Source of the DNA: Rotaria sordida
Lineage: Eukaryota > Rotifera > Eurotatoria > Philodinida > Philodinidae
Length of the DNA stretch: 64,000 nt
Direction of reading: 5' to 3'
NCBI GenBank assembly: GCA_905250125.1
Contig: CAJNOL010000203.1
Location: 124,001-188,000, forward strand
Of the stretch, positions 33,851 through 45,693 are shown piece by piece (positions within the stretch are counted from its first letter, which is position 1; every line of letters begins with the position of its first letter). The position numbers and the translations under genes are program-made. The notes beneath the pieces were generated by a model, which saw only the letters and a list, made by a program, of their open reading frames with translations, was not told the DNA's origin and ran no database searches.

Positions 33851-36800
33851 TAATATTTTATTTGATTGTAATATATTCTGTTTTTTTTTGTTGGTTTTGA
33901 ATTTTATTCAATGACTGATGAATATGAAAAAAAAACGATCTTTTTTTTTCTCACTTTAAGGTTATTCATATCTCTGATAGAATTTTTCATATTCAACAAT
34001 GAAATATAATCATCAATAATCAAGAAAAGAGTTATGTATAACAAAATAGAAAAATGTGTTTCGTTTATTAACATTTCTCGATGAAATTTATTTCATGAAA
34101 AACTATCACAACTGCATTACTCTTATAAAGCTGTCTTTTAGTTGCACAATTCATGTATACAAAGCTCAATTTCTATTTTGTATAATTTAAGTACTTGTTT
34201 ACCTGTCGTTCGATAATATGTTGCTCCTGGCAGATCAAGACTTGTAAGATTTAGTTTAATGCATACCATATACTATCGTTCTTTAATAACACATGCTCTC
34301 TTTTGAAGTTGGTCACTATTATTGTTTTAAGTAAACGCAAACGCATCTATAGTAAAAAAAAACTGCAGATCTACATGTCTATGTTAGAAAGTATTTAAAA
34401 AGTTTCTCCGCAAGATTGAAATATGAAACATGATGAAGTTGCTGGCAGTATAGCAAAAGGGATTAATCAATATATGTTTCGATTTATGAATTCCTACCTA
34501 CTGTTAATGCAAGATATTAATCGCAATATATTTTAGTGAATATGAAAGAAAAGTAAAGAACAACTATCATAATAATCTGATAATGGATTTTGATCTCGTG
34601 GTTATGTCTGTCACATCTGTGGAGAAGTTCAAATTTCTACCCCTATATTTCAATATTTCTTTAAGATTGTGTTTCACAAAGCTAATTGTTTTTTTTTGAC
34701 AACTTCCTTCTTTTCTTTCATCAAAAAATTGACATATCAAATTTTTCTTGTTTTCTTCTTCTTTTCTGATGAAGGTATTCATCGAGTATTCGTGGATTTT
34801 GGATACCTATGCTAAAATCTGAGTATGACAATGGATTACTCGCCGTGTAATACTGAATGTTGCTTGAGTACTCTTATACAATTTTTTTGTGTACTCAAAT
34901 GGTTTATGTAAAATATTCATAAGCTCATAATGAAAGTTTCAGAAAACAATGAATACGAGAACTACACCTATCATTTTACCTTTTACATTCTTCTTAAAAA
35001 CCAATACAGCTAGAGAAATTTTCCTCTACAGAGAAGAAAGTGAAATATTTCTTTATTTTTATATAATAAAAATAATATTTTGTTTATTTGTTTAAAAGAT
35101 CACAGTGAAGACTAAAATTTTAATAAACAAGGAAATTTATTTTTAAGAAAATATGCAACAGGTAAGGAATTGTACAACTGCATAATTACTAATTTTTTAT
35201 CATGAATAATCATTTCTGCCCTAATTTTAAAGCTTTATTGTTTTCATCGATCTTTTAAAAAGGAAATAAAATCTTATTTTTATGATATCAACATAAAGAA
35301 ATATCTACCTTTCGTCAATTAACAATGAAGATTTGTTTGTCTCTATCTCATAAAGTAAAAGCACACTAGAATACAGGTTGAGTACAGTAAAATATAGGGC
35401 AAGAAAAATGAAAACAAATTATTCTGTGAAGCAGCAAAGTCTGATTACAGACCAACATGCAATGTTGATTACTACCAGATATATTCATGGGGACATTGGC
35501 GCTGCTACGATGGCATCAGCAGCATGATAGGTTTAGATTGTAGTTGCATTGCAGCAGCAGCAGATTTACAGCTGCGACGGATATCTATGATTACTATACA
35601 AAAATAGATCATATAGACATTTCTAAACCTTTAACTATCTATAATCATTTAGTAGTTTTTATTAAAAAAAACATAAAACATAAAATTATTTGTCTATAGT
35701 ATTATCCAGATGTCTTCATGAATTCAAATCGCAATCGATTTGTAGCACGAGTTGTTAGTTTCTTTTGTTTCATTGCATTCTACAGTTAATCTGAAAAGCT
35801 GTATTTTAATACAGAACTTTTTATCTAAATTTAGAAAATAAAATTTGAACGAATTTCTATTAACACTTCCTGAACATAGATTCAATCTTATCCAACAAGT
35901 TAACAGTTTAAAATGAAAAGACATTTTCTTTTTTTTTCTTTAAGTTACCGTTCAACAAAATCTTATAAATGACTCATCAACAAAGAATAGAGAATAAACT
36001 AGTAGATAAGTCGTTGAAATAGTTTCTTTCTATTATTTATTATATTTATATCGTTTTTCTTTATTACATAACTTCAATCTATCATGTATGTAGACAAGTG
36101 CATAAATGTTTTGCTAAATATTCTGAAAAATAACGAAAATGAGTACTACATTGAGTATTCACATCATTGCCTATGAGTAAATCTATAGAAAAAAACTCGT
36201 ATGAATACACGAGCAGTATTCATATACATGAAATTGTTCGAACATTCGCACGAGTACTTGGAATACTCATACTGACAAGTTGTGTTCGTATGATGAGTAT
36301 TTTCACTAGAATTTCTTAATAAAGGATTCTTATATGTAAGAATAATGTATTACGTTCACATCATCTAACTCTGTTGAATCCAAATTAGACTCTATAGTTT
36401 TAGTTAATTAGCTTATCCATCCACATTTGTCTCAAATGATAACTCAAGTGTTTAATTTCATTCTAGTCTTCAATTCACTTGTAATAACTTTCTTTAACAT
36501 GATCATATTATTGACATTATAATCCTAGTAGAATCATTTTATTTTTAAATTCCTTCAGTACAGTATTGCGCATTTACATGAGACATTAGTTTTGTATTAC
36601 TCCATCATTAGTATGCAGTTGTTTTCAAATAAAGCAAGAACGAAGAGTAGTTTTGCTTATGAATAAACTGTATGTAATCACTTTTTTTATCTTTCCTATT
36701 CAGTACAGTTTATGGCTTGATCAGGTAAAAAAAAAAGCAGAATTTGTCTTCCGATACATATTTTTGCATATATATCGATGTCATGTAATTTAAATGACTA

Positions 36801-36889
36801 TTTACGATTGGCGACCAATATATGCGCATATTGACATCAATCAACAAAGTAGCACAATAGCACCCTTCTGTCAGTACGGCACAAATGAT
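33851..36889. other. Gene-poor spacer before the duplicated block
   Basis: About 3 kb without a supported gene. Frames at 34567-34782, 35724-35924 and 36710-36913 (-) lack motifs. GAGTATTC-type words recur at 34.79-34.97 and 36.15-36.31 kb, perhaps an old repeat. Confidence 0.4.
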
Positions 36890-37645
36890 CCTTAGTTTTT
36901 TTATTATTATCAAGGTTAATACGATTGAATTCTGAATAAAAATATTTGTTGTTAATTATATACTCAATGCAAACAGATTCAATGATTTTATCTGTAACTA
37001 AACAAGATCTAACGTTCTGTTACATCTTATTTATGAATGTTTTATAGAAGGTAATTATTTTTTAACGTTCATCTTCTTTTTCCTATATTCTCTTTTCTTT
37101 CTTTCATCTTCTTTTTTTTCGTTACTATTTACTTTCTCTTCCTGCCATTCTCGTTGAAAAAACACATCTCGTCATCATCATTACCGTCATCATCATCATC
37201 AGCAGCATCTTTGCTTTGTGTAACAAGCTATGCATCAAACGAATGTAAAAGAAAAAAAAAGAAAACAGCCAACTATAGAGCTATTCCTACTTTCTTTTCT
37301 CTTTCATCGTGCCATTCTAACTTTTGATGTTACATAAAGCATGTGAATTAGTAGGTCAAAAGTATTAGTGACTTTTGTTATAGTTTAATATTATAGAAAA
37401 ACAGAAAACAACGTGCATTTATTGAAGTATAGACTTAACTTTGTTTAAAAAAAAAAGAAGAAAACCTGGATTTCTTTTTGACGCTTTCAAGTTTATAGAA
37501 GTGGGGTAAGTATTAAAGTATCAGAGCTTAGTTTCTAAGAAAGAAAAGTAAGTGAATATATTCACAGAGAAACGAATTGTTTACTTAGTTTAATATGAAA
37601 ATGTACGTTGATTTCCTTGTATTCATTTAGAAAATTGCATGAATT

Positions 37646-40145
37646 ATGAATCCGATAACTTTTGTATCCAATGTCAATCCTGAATTACATTTAAAATATA
37701 ATCTCTATGGATGGGGAAACGTTCGATGTAATGGAATTTTAAGTAAACCTTTATTTTCATATATTGTTTTATGTATTTGTACATTTATTCAAAATTTTTC
37801 TGTAAATGGCGCTAATAATGCTGTTATTTCAACTATTGAACGTGTTTTTTATTTAAATAGTGTACAATCAGGTCTTTTCTTAGCTTTATATGATTTAGCA
37901 ACAGTTTTTTCAGCACCATTGGTTGGTTATTTAGGTAGTTTATATTCATCACCAATATTTTTTTCATTAAATATGATTATTGTTTCTATTGGAAATATAT
38001 TAATTGCATCAAGTAATTTCATAAATCGAAATAATAAATTAAATTCTAATTTGGATTTTACACAAAATTTCTTAACATTTAATAATGTTCTTTTTCAATG
38101 TTATAATGATTCATTACTTAATCGAGAAAATATAACTGATTCAATATGTTTAAAAGATGAATATTCATCAAGTACATCAATAAATGCAAAATTTCTTTTA
38201 TATTCAGGCAATTTTATTAATGGTATTGGAAGTGTTGCTCTATTAACCATTGGTATTATTTATATTGAACGAATATTTCCACGTGAAAAAGCAGCTTATT
38301 GTCAAGGAATTTATTTTGCTGTTGGTACTGTTGGTGGTGCACTTGGTATTGTTGTTACTGGAAGATTTTTATTAGTTTATACTACACTTACACCTAAACA
38401 ACGTCTACCATCATGGTTAACACCTAGTCATCCACTTTGGATTGGATGTTGGTGGTTACCTTATTTTATTTATGGTTCATTATGTTTTCTTATTGGACTT
38501 GTTGTATCTGGTCTACCAAATTATGAAATACCTGGTAAAAAACATTCAATTAATAGAAATGCTATAACAATTCCAACTATATCTGCTCAACAACAATACA
38601 ATCGTAAATAATGATATTGTAAACAAATAAGATATCTTTTTTTTTCTTTTGATTTAGCTGTTTCAATTAATCGAGAAAATAGTCCAACAGTTAATACAAT
38701 GACTACAACATGTACACCAACACCTGCAACAGACAGTATGCTATCTGAATCATTTTCTGGTTTGAAAAGTAAAAATCCACCTCAGTTGACATCGTCACCA
38801 GCAGAAAATAATACTAGAAATGGTGTCATTAATCATGCATTTTCAACTGATATGCTCTATAATCAATTACCAATTACTAATTCAGCACCATCAACGACAA
38901 CTACTTCAGCAAGTCCATTTGTTCAACAACAAACAAATAAGGAAAATTTGAGAAATATGTGTTTTGGTATTTTTAAACTTCTGAAAAATATGCGATATGT
39001 TTTTATTGTTATTGCTAATTTATTCGAAGGCATTCTATTGAAAGGTACAATCTCGTTTGTTTTTAAATATTATTTATAATATTTAAAAGTATCACAAATT
39101 TTTATTTTAGGCTTTGTACCATTTATTACTAAATATTTTGAATATCAACATCAATTGGATACTTCAACAGCTACATTAATAACTGGTGCCATTGCATTAC
39201 TTTCAGTTATTATCGGTTGTCCAATAGGTGCCTATTTTATGAATAAATTTTCTTGGACACCAATACAATGTGCACGTATCTGTACTATAATATTAATAAT
39301 TTCATCATTTCTTTTTTTATCTCTTATTTTTTCTTGTCCTGAACTTAAATTTCAATATACATCATGTTCTTCTATGAATACACCATGTTGTCAACATATT
39401 TATCATCCAGGTAAAATACGAAATAAAACCACTATATTAACATAAGACTTGGTTTTTTTTCTTCGGATATCTTTTATTTAGTATGTAATATAAATGAACC
39501 TCAAAAAATGTATTTATCACCATGTCATTTTGGTTGTATTAATCAAACAATCATAACAAGTAATAATACTATGTTATATTCATTATGTAATTGTGCAGAA
39601 GATACAATTCTTAGTGAAACAGTTTGTCGATTTCGACGAATACCTTGTAAGATATTTTATTTTTTATTACTTAAAATAGATAGATTATCTAATTATATTC
39701 TCTAATAGGTATGACAATGTTTATTTTAACAATGATTGGTGCAACATTTCTAGTGTTTTTCACAGCATTTATTCAAGTTCCAATGTTACAAGTACTTCTA
39801 TATAGTGTTTCACTACCTTATCAAAATATGGCACTAGCTATTCGACAAACTATTGTTCGAGTATTAGGACAAACAACTGGTCCATTATTATTTGGTTATG
39901 TTTTTGATCAATCATGTTTAGTATGGCTTACAGATTGTTATGATCGACAAACATGTAAAGTATATGATAATCGTCGAATGAGTTTATCAATGGCTTTATC
40001 AGGTTTTTCTATTCGATTAATATCTGGTATTGCTTGTTCAATTGTTTATTTCAATTGGAAATTTAAACATTCTAATCAAAATGATATTTCTTCAAATAAT
40101 CTACATATGACATCCAATGAAGAACATGAAATAACTCGATTTTAA
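37646..40145 (+). CDS. SLCO/OATP organic-anion transporter, intact copy A
   Basis: Five exons (37646-38603, 38658-39044, 39111-39410, 39482-39646, 39709-40145) give 748 residues. Hydrophobic segments fit the 12-helix OATP layout. The family signature near helix 6 is recognisable as HPLWIGCWWLPYFIYG, and ERIFPREKAAYCQGIY is a conserved inner-loop motif. The large extracellular loop between helices 9 and 10 has the many paired cysteines of the Kazal-like domain (SCPELKF, NTPCCQH, MYLSPCHFGCINQ, CNCAED, VCRFRRIPC). A Thr/Ser-rich cytosolic insert (about 320-430) is encoded by exon 2. The family moves bile acids, steroid conjugates, thyroid hormones and xenobiotics across the plasma membrane. It faces a truncated APOL-like gene 109 bp away. 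Confidence 0.9.
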
Positions 40146-40254
40146 TATATTTATTTTGTTATTTTGATAATCTGCATTAAAAATAAATAAATCTTTCTTA
40201 TAATAATGAATAAAACATCTATTGAAAATTACAAAAACAAAAAAGCCAATCTAC

Positions 40255-40625
40255 TTAAGCATGATAAACATCAGCAATACGTTTTAATTCAATTAATTGT
40301 TGTTCAAGTAATGAAATATCTTTATCAATAGATGTTAATGTAGCATTTTTTGATATCCATGTTTGAATAAGATCAGCAACAGAAATAATAACTGATACAC
40401 CAAGAATTTTTCCACTTATAGTTCCAGCTGTTTTAGCACCAGTTGCAAGAGCATTACCTAATGATGGTAATTGTCCAATTAATTCACTCCATGTTTTTAA
40501 TGTTGAAGATGCTTGAATAGCTTCAGAAAGTTTTAAAAAATTGACTCCAACTTTTGATACAGTATAACCAAGTGAATAAACTGTTACAAGCCATATTGTT
40601 ATATCTTTTAAATTTGATTCACATG
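40255..40625 (-). pseudogene. Apolipoprotein-L-like gene, truncated copy A
   Basis: Reads the same as exon 2 of the intact gene at 51864-52843 from KVCESNLKDIT to the stop at 40255, with few substitutions. At about 40625 the sequence switches to a foldback-like repeat, so the first exon, start codon and hydrophobic membrane segment are gone. The ATG at 40672-40674 lies in repeat sequence and is not a credible start. Confidence 0.8.
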
Positions 40626-40639
40626 TTTTCACATCAAGA

Positions 40640-40720
40640 CCTTCACGAGTGCAAAGTTTCAGCTCGAAATTCAAAAAATACAGTTTTACTGGAAAACTGG
40701 GATCTTGTAAGGAAAATTCA
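40640..40720. repeat. Fragment of foldback family A at the duplication break
   Basis: GTGCAAAGTTTCAGCTCGAAA followed by an A-rich stretch matches the word GCACAAAGTTTTAAGTCGAAA of the family A arms. It starts where the truncated APOL-like exon ends. Confidence 0.5.
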
Positions 40721-42811
40721 CAAAAAAAAACGAATATCTCGGTCCATGTTCGCTATAGGCGTGCAATATTTTCAATTTGTCAGTTCATCAGTGAGACCTT
40801 TAATTTGACCCGAATGTGTCTAATCTTCTTGAATTACAGCCCACACACACCTCCATTGTTAGTAATCAATAAGATTCTTCTCTTTTTCTGTTTCTTATTA
40901 TGTGCAAAACTAAAAATTTCTTTAAAAGAACGCCTATTGATTTTAAAATGAATTCATCTGAAGAGGATAGCTTTAGTGCAATTCCAAATTCATATGAAAA
41001 AGCTTTTTTATCTACAATCTCTAAAGCCCATCAGGTCCAAGAATTTCTTGACTTTGGTAGGGACTTGATGGGCTGTATCAATCGCACTTCATTCTGTAAA
41101 TAATATTTATTTACTAAGGATTAATTCAAAATCGGAAACTTCTTCGGCGTCATCTGCTACAATAAATAAATGTTATGCATGCATATTCAAAAAACAACAA
41201 TTAACTAATGGCGCATATTCTAGTTTTGTAAAAGAATGTAAAAATGATAAAACAAATGTGCTATGTTTTATTTTTAATATTGTTTGTCAGTAAATGTTAT
41301 GATCAGTTCTTTATTGGAAAAAGCTAAGAAACGCACTTCCGAAGAAAAAAAAGCTTGTCAAGAATAATCTTCTGGTTTCAAAAATATCGGTTTGGTAACC
41401 CTGTGTAGAAGTGACCAAGACTCGAGGAAAAATTAGCTATATTATCCGATCATTGAGATTGATCTTGCGACAGTAGATGAAATATACCAACTGTTAATCG
41501 TTGATCGTAATAATGTCTTGTAGGAGTTAATTAGTAAGGCTAAAAAAAAGGCTTAAAAAGATTCACGTTCATAGACATTCTCTGTGGAGGTATGGATGCT
41601 CTGTCGAGTTTTCGGTTTGCGGAATGGTATGCATAGGAAAAAGAAACCGGGTAATGTTTTCATTTGCATCTTTACTAATAAATAGGCTTAGAATATCCTG
41701 AAAGTCTTAGCTACAATAAATAGCTCCTTATCGACATTTTGAATATTAAGGTATATTCGCACTTGTGCCTTTTTTAGGCATTTATGAGCATTTATTTTGA
41801 ATACTCTGTGTATCCGAAAGGAAAGGTTCCCTGTTTTGGTTTGTTCGATGATGCTATTTGAACATTACAAAAGGAAAATTTTATTGTAGCAACAAATAAA
41901 CCAATTTGTATTGTTACTTTCGGTTAATAGATTTTTGATTAAACAAATTTGATTAATCGATCTTGTATATCCAGATGTAAATAGATTTATATATATATAT
42001 TTTTTTTCTTTTGTCAGTTTCTTATCATTAAATTAAATAATTAAATACAGTGACTTAGTTTATGTAAAATTATCTGAATAAATTAAAGATCGAAATTATT
42101 AAAAGTTAGGTAGTATAATTATAAAACTCGATGAAAATGATAAAACATTTTATGTATCTTCATTGATAGAATGTTTTTTATTTTAAAAAACTGGTTGAAT
42201 AGTTTTGTGAATAGTATATTTCTTCTTATTGGAATTTATGTCAATATAGATTTTTTAATAAAAATCTTGCGGTTTATTATGGCTATATTCTTATCATTTG
42301 AGATGCTTTTGTCATCATGTTGCTACTAAGCAATATTATGTTATTACTATTTGAATCAATTTCATTAGTTCAAAATTCTTTAATATTTCCTACACAGAAC
42401 ACCGAGTATTGTCTTTTATTCTGGTATTTTTCTTTCTCGTCATCATAGATTTAACATATCGAAAGTTAAAAAGTGAATCAAATACGACACTTAACAAAAA
42501 CCAATACTTTTCGTAGGAGTTTATCTACTAATTAATTTAGCTATATAAATATGAATATTAGAAGATCATAAATAATTTATTGAAAATATTTTCATCAAGT
42601 ATTATTTTTCAACATCTTCAGAACAGAAATAAACATAATCCAACATTTGACAAGTTTTTTTGAGAAAAAAATTTTAACAATTATTTTTGGATTTGATTTA
42701 GAAAAAATAGAAACAAGAAAAAAAAGTTTGTAGAAGAATAGATGAATAATATAACATATCTGCATATATTGATCAAGATATTAATACCAATACCAATAAT
42801 TATATTTATGT
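40721..42811. other. Spacer right of copy A
   Basis: No supported gene. A short perfect-looking hairpin (AGCCCATCAGGTCC and GGACTTGATGGGCT) sits at about 41028-41073. The frame 40900-41103 overlaps that hairpin and is not supported. Confidence 0.4.
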
Positions 42812-43841
42812 TTAAATAATTTTTTTTCCTAAGCTTTTCAGTTCTTCTTTAATTCGTGCATTTTCTTCCTTAATTTGTGCATTCTCTTCTTGAATAATTT
42901 TAAATTGATTTAAAACGTGTGTACTTTGTTGAATTGTAAATAGGAAAAATTCCTTCAATTGATCGGTTGTAGTTATTGCTGAAACATCAAAAGTTGTATT
43001 TTCATTATGACCATGATAAGTTGTTGTTTGATGATGAATATCATTAGTTGCTGTTTCATTACGATCATCATTATTTGTAGTTTGATGACAAACTTCAAAA
43101 GTTGATACTTGATTACGAGCAGTTGTTGGTATTTCACTAGGTTCATTATAATTTGATATTGTTCCATTATCAGCAGTACTTGTTGATGTTGTTGTACTTT
43201 CATTCAACTCATCAGTATCATATTCATCGTTGATCTAAAATTTGGAGAAAAATTAATCACTACTATGAAAGAAATCAGCTTATTGAAGAAAACGAAACGC
43301 AGTGTAAATACATGCATAATAGATGGTACTAGTTTTACAGATATTATGGGTAAGTCTAGACGTCAGAGACTAATTCATACATGTTTAGAAGTATGAAAAA
43401 TAAACTTGATCTTAAGTGAATCTCCGATCTAATTATTTTGAGTTTCATGTGAAACTCAAAAGCGGCCATTGGATAAATAGATAAATATGTAGATGGCTCG
43501 GTGAACCATAAATATTTGACCATAGAGTAACGATTGGATCACTTAATCTATCAATGTGATCGTAGCTCAATTGAACTGAATAGAAACTAGGAAATATATG
43601 TATGTAAAGAAATATATAAATGAAAGTGATGTTGCTCGAATGTTTCTTATTCGAAAATACAGATTATCAGTTTCTAGAGCACATCTGCGTAAATAAATAG
43701 CAATACAGCTGTTCCACTGTACGAAAACACATTTTATTTATATATTTTCACTATATTTTAAGGATTATTTGTAAAAATGAAACTTACGCTTTCGTCATAT
43801 TCATCATCGGAGAAGATATTGAGCTTATTTGGAAAACACAT
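42812..43841 (-). CDS. Small Thr/Asn-rich protein with C-terminal coiled coil, unknown
   Basis: Two exons (43788-43841 and 42812-43234) give 158 residues from the ATG at 43841. The N-terminus is acidic (IFSDDEYDES, INDEYDTDELNES). The middle is Thr/Asn/His-rich with recurring TTxN and HQTT words. Residues 115-158 form a coiled coil ending EENAQIKEENARIKEELKSL. No domain recognised. Upstream, 44202-44244 has good splice signals (acceptor TATAG, donor GTAAGT) and joins in frame as SATLVTDALPSINRIRK to M1. The true protein may therefore start further upstream, or this may be an open 5' UTR exon. No signal peptide. Confidence 0.6.
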
Positions 43842-44582
43842 CTTCCTTATCTGATACAAAAATGATAGCTATGAGAGTGTTTATATAGTTGATTATATGA
43901 ACAATGAACACTACCGTCTGTTGAGTATAGAATGATTACTTTTTTTTCTTTGTCTATAATTATTCATTCTTCTATATACTGTGATCGTCTCACTCATTAA
44001 CATATACAAAATGGTCGTCAATGAGGATAAAAACATATGAGTATGACGTCTATTCTCTTAAAGCACAAAAAAATAAACATTTTCTCTAAGTACAAAAATG
44101 ATTGCTCAGTCTCTTTTGATTTTATACTTTTTTTCGTTTGCTGTTTTTTAAAGCAAAATGATTAGCTTTATGAATCGCAATTAGTTAGAGACAGTACTTA
44201 CCCTATTGATACTTGGAAGTGCGTCAGTAACTAATGTTGCTGATCTATAGCAAAAATTAAAACATATGAAAGGGAATAGAAAAGATTGTTTGAAAAAATT
44301 GCTTAATTTCAGTTGAAGAAATTTTCCATTAAGCTTTAGGAGATATGTAATACTTAGTGAATATCGGTAAAATAAAATAAAATCAGTAGTTAGTTCTGTA
44401 CTCGGAAAAAATTGGTGCTCAAATAGATACGACAACTTTGTTTAAGAACTATAAGAGAAGTCTCGTCTTCCACAAAAGATAAACGTATTTGGATGTAAGT
44501 ACTTAGTGCAGCATCACAAATAAGGAGGATCAAATTTTCCGTAAAATCAGATCAGCTCTGTAAAAGTGGGTTGATATTTTAT

Positions 44583-45218
44583 CAGTAGCGTAGCCAGGAT
44601 TTTTGTACATGCTCAATCTCAACTTCACAGCATGGGATCCAGATGAAACTTATGGAGGGTGATATTGAACTCAAATGATGAGTTTTAATGAAAAATGTTT
44701 TGCGATCGGAGCTTGTGAAATTTTTTTTTCTTAGTTCCTTCCCCCGCCTAAAACTTTTTTTTGCCTTTAATGGTGTTCCATTTTTTTTAGAGTTTAATTG
44801 TAATCTACATCAAATTTCATCGACAGATTTAAAATTTCATTTAAAAATATGCATCCGTTGAGAAGTTATAATATTTTGAATTTTTTGCAACATGTCGCAA
44901 AAATTTTCATAAAAACTCAAAACGTTATAACTTCCCAACGGATGTATTTTTTTAAATGAAATTTAAAATCTGTTGATGAAATTCGATGTAGCTTACAATT
45001 AAACTCTGAAAGAAATGGAATACCATTAAAGGCAAAAAAATTTTAAGAGGGAGGGGGGCTGAGACAAAAAAAGATTTTTTTTTTGCAAACTCGGATCGCA
45101 AAAAATTTTTCATTAAAGCTCATCATTTGGGTTCAATATCACCCCTCATAAGTCTCATCTGAATCCCATGCTCTGAAGCTGAAATTCAGCATGTACAAAA
45201 ATTCTAGCTACGCTGCTG
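44583..45218. mobile_element. hAT-type foldback MITE, 636 bp, with perfect 8-bp target duplication
   Basis: The left end CAGTAGCGTAGCCAGGATTT and the complement of the right end CAGCAGCGTAGCTAGAATTT are terminal inverted repeats of the widespread CAGTGGCGTAGC type. The flanking octamer TATTTTAT is identical on both sides (44575-44582, 45219-45226). Arms remain complementary over nearly the whole length, meeting near 44880-44930. No reading frame. Confidence 0.9.
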
Positions 45219-45521
45219 TATTTTATGCGTTATGTCATTGAAAGACATGACGAGACAGTTCATCATGACATTATTTAAATTTATGTCTATTTTCTAATTA
45301 AAACGCGTGGTAACAGAACGGGAAAAAAAATTTCTCTTAGACTGTCACAAACATAAGTTTTGTTGCATGTGGCTCGTGTTGCTGATTAATACGCTATATG
45401 GATGTTCTTTTTACAACCTTTTATCATCGATGAAGTATTATTTGCATATTAACTTACTCGTTTGTTTCAACTTCCATTTCTTCTACTTTAGCAGCCAGAG
45501 ATTTTTTGCACCGTTTTGAAA

Positions 45522-45693
45522 TAGTGGCGGAGCCAGGATTTTGAGCTGGGGGGGGCTCAACCCCCTCTGAGGGACCTTTGAGCCCTGGTTAGCAAATAAA
45601 ATACATGGTTTAAAAATTTTCCTGGGAGGGGCTCAAAAATTTCTGGGGGGGGGGGCTCAGCCCCCCTTCAGCCCCACCCTGGCTCCGCCACTA
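45522..45693. mobile_element. Short MITE, 172 bp, with perfect 8-bp target duplication
   Basis: Ends TAGTGGCGGAGCCAGG and CCTGGCTCCGCCACTA are nearly perfect inverted repeats. TTTTGAAA flanks both sides (45514-45521, 45694-45701). Inside it is unusually GC-rich for this window, with G8-10 and C6 runs (GGGGGGGCTCAACCCCC). An 8-bp duplication with CAGTGGCGGAGCC-like ends indicates a hAT-mobilised element. Confidence 0.88.

Larger units (their letters stand above)
36890..40625. repeat. Segmental duplication, copy A
   Basis: Matches copy B (48205-52235) from the 5' flank of SLCO (TTATTATTATCAAGGTTAATACG versus the 48.2-kb equivalent) to within the APOL-like exon 2. The 3' two-thirds are almost identical and the 5' flank is clearly more diverged, with indels. 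The right break (about 40625) meets a family A foldback fragment. Confidence 0.85.

Noticed and set aside
34567..34782. Lys/Glu-rich minus-strand frame
   Set aside because: Simple-sequence composition, no motif and no splice partners.
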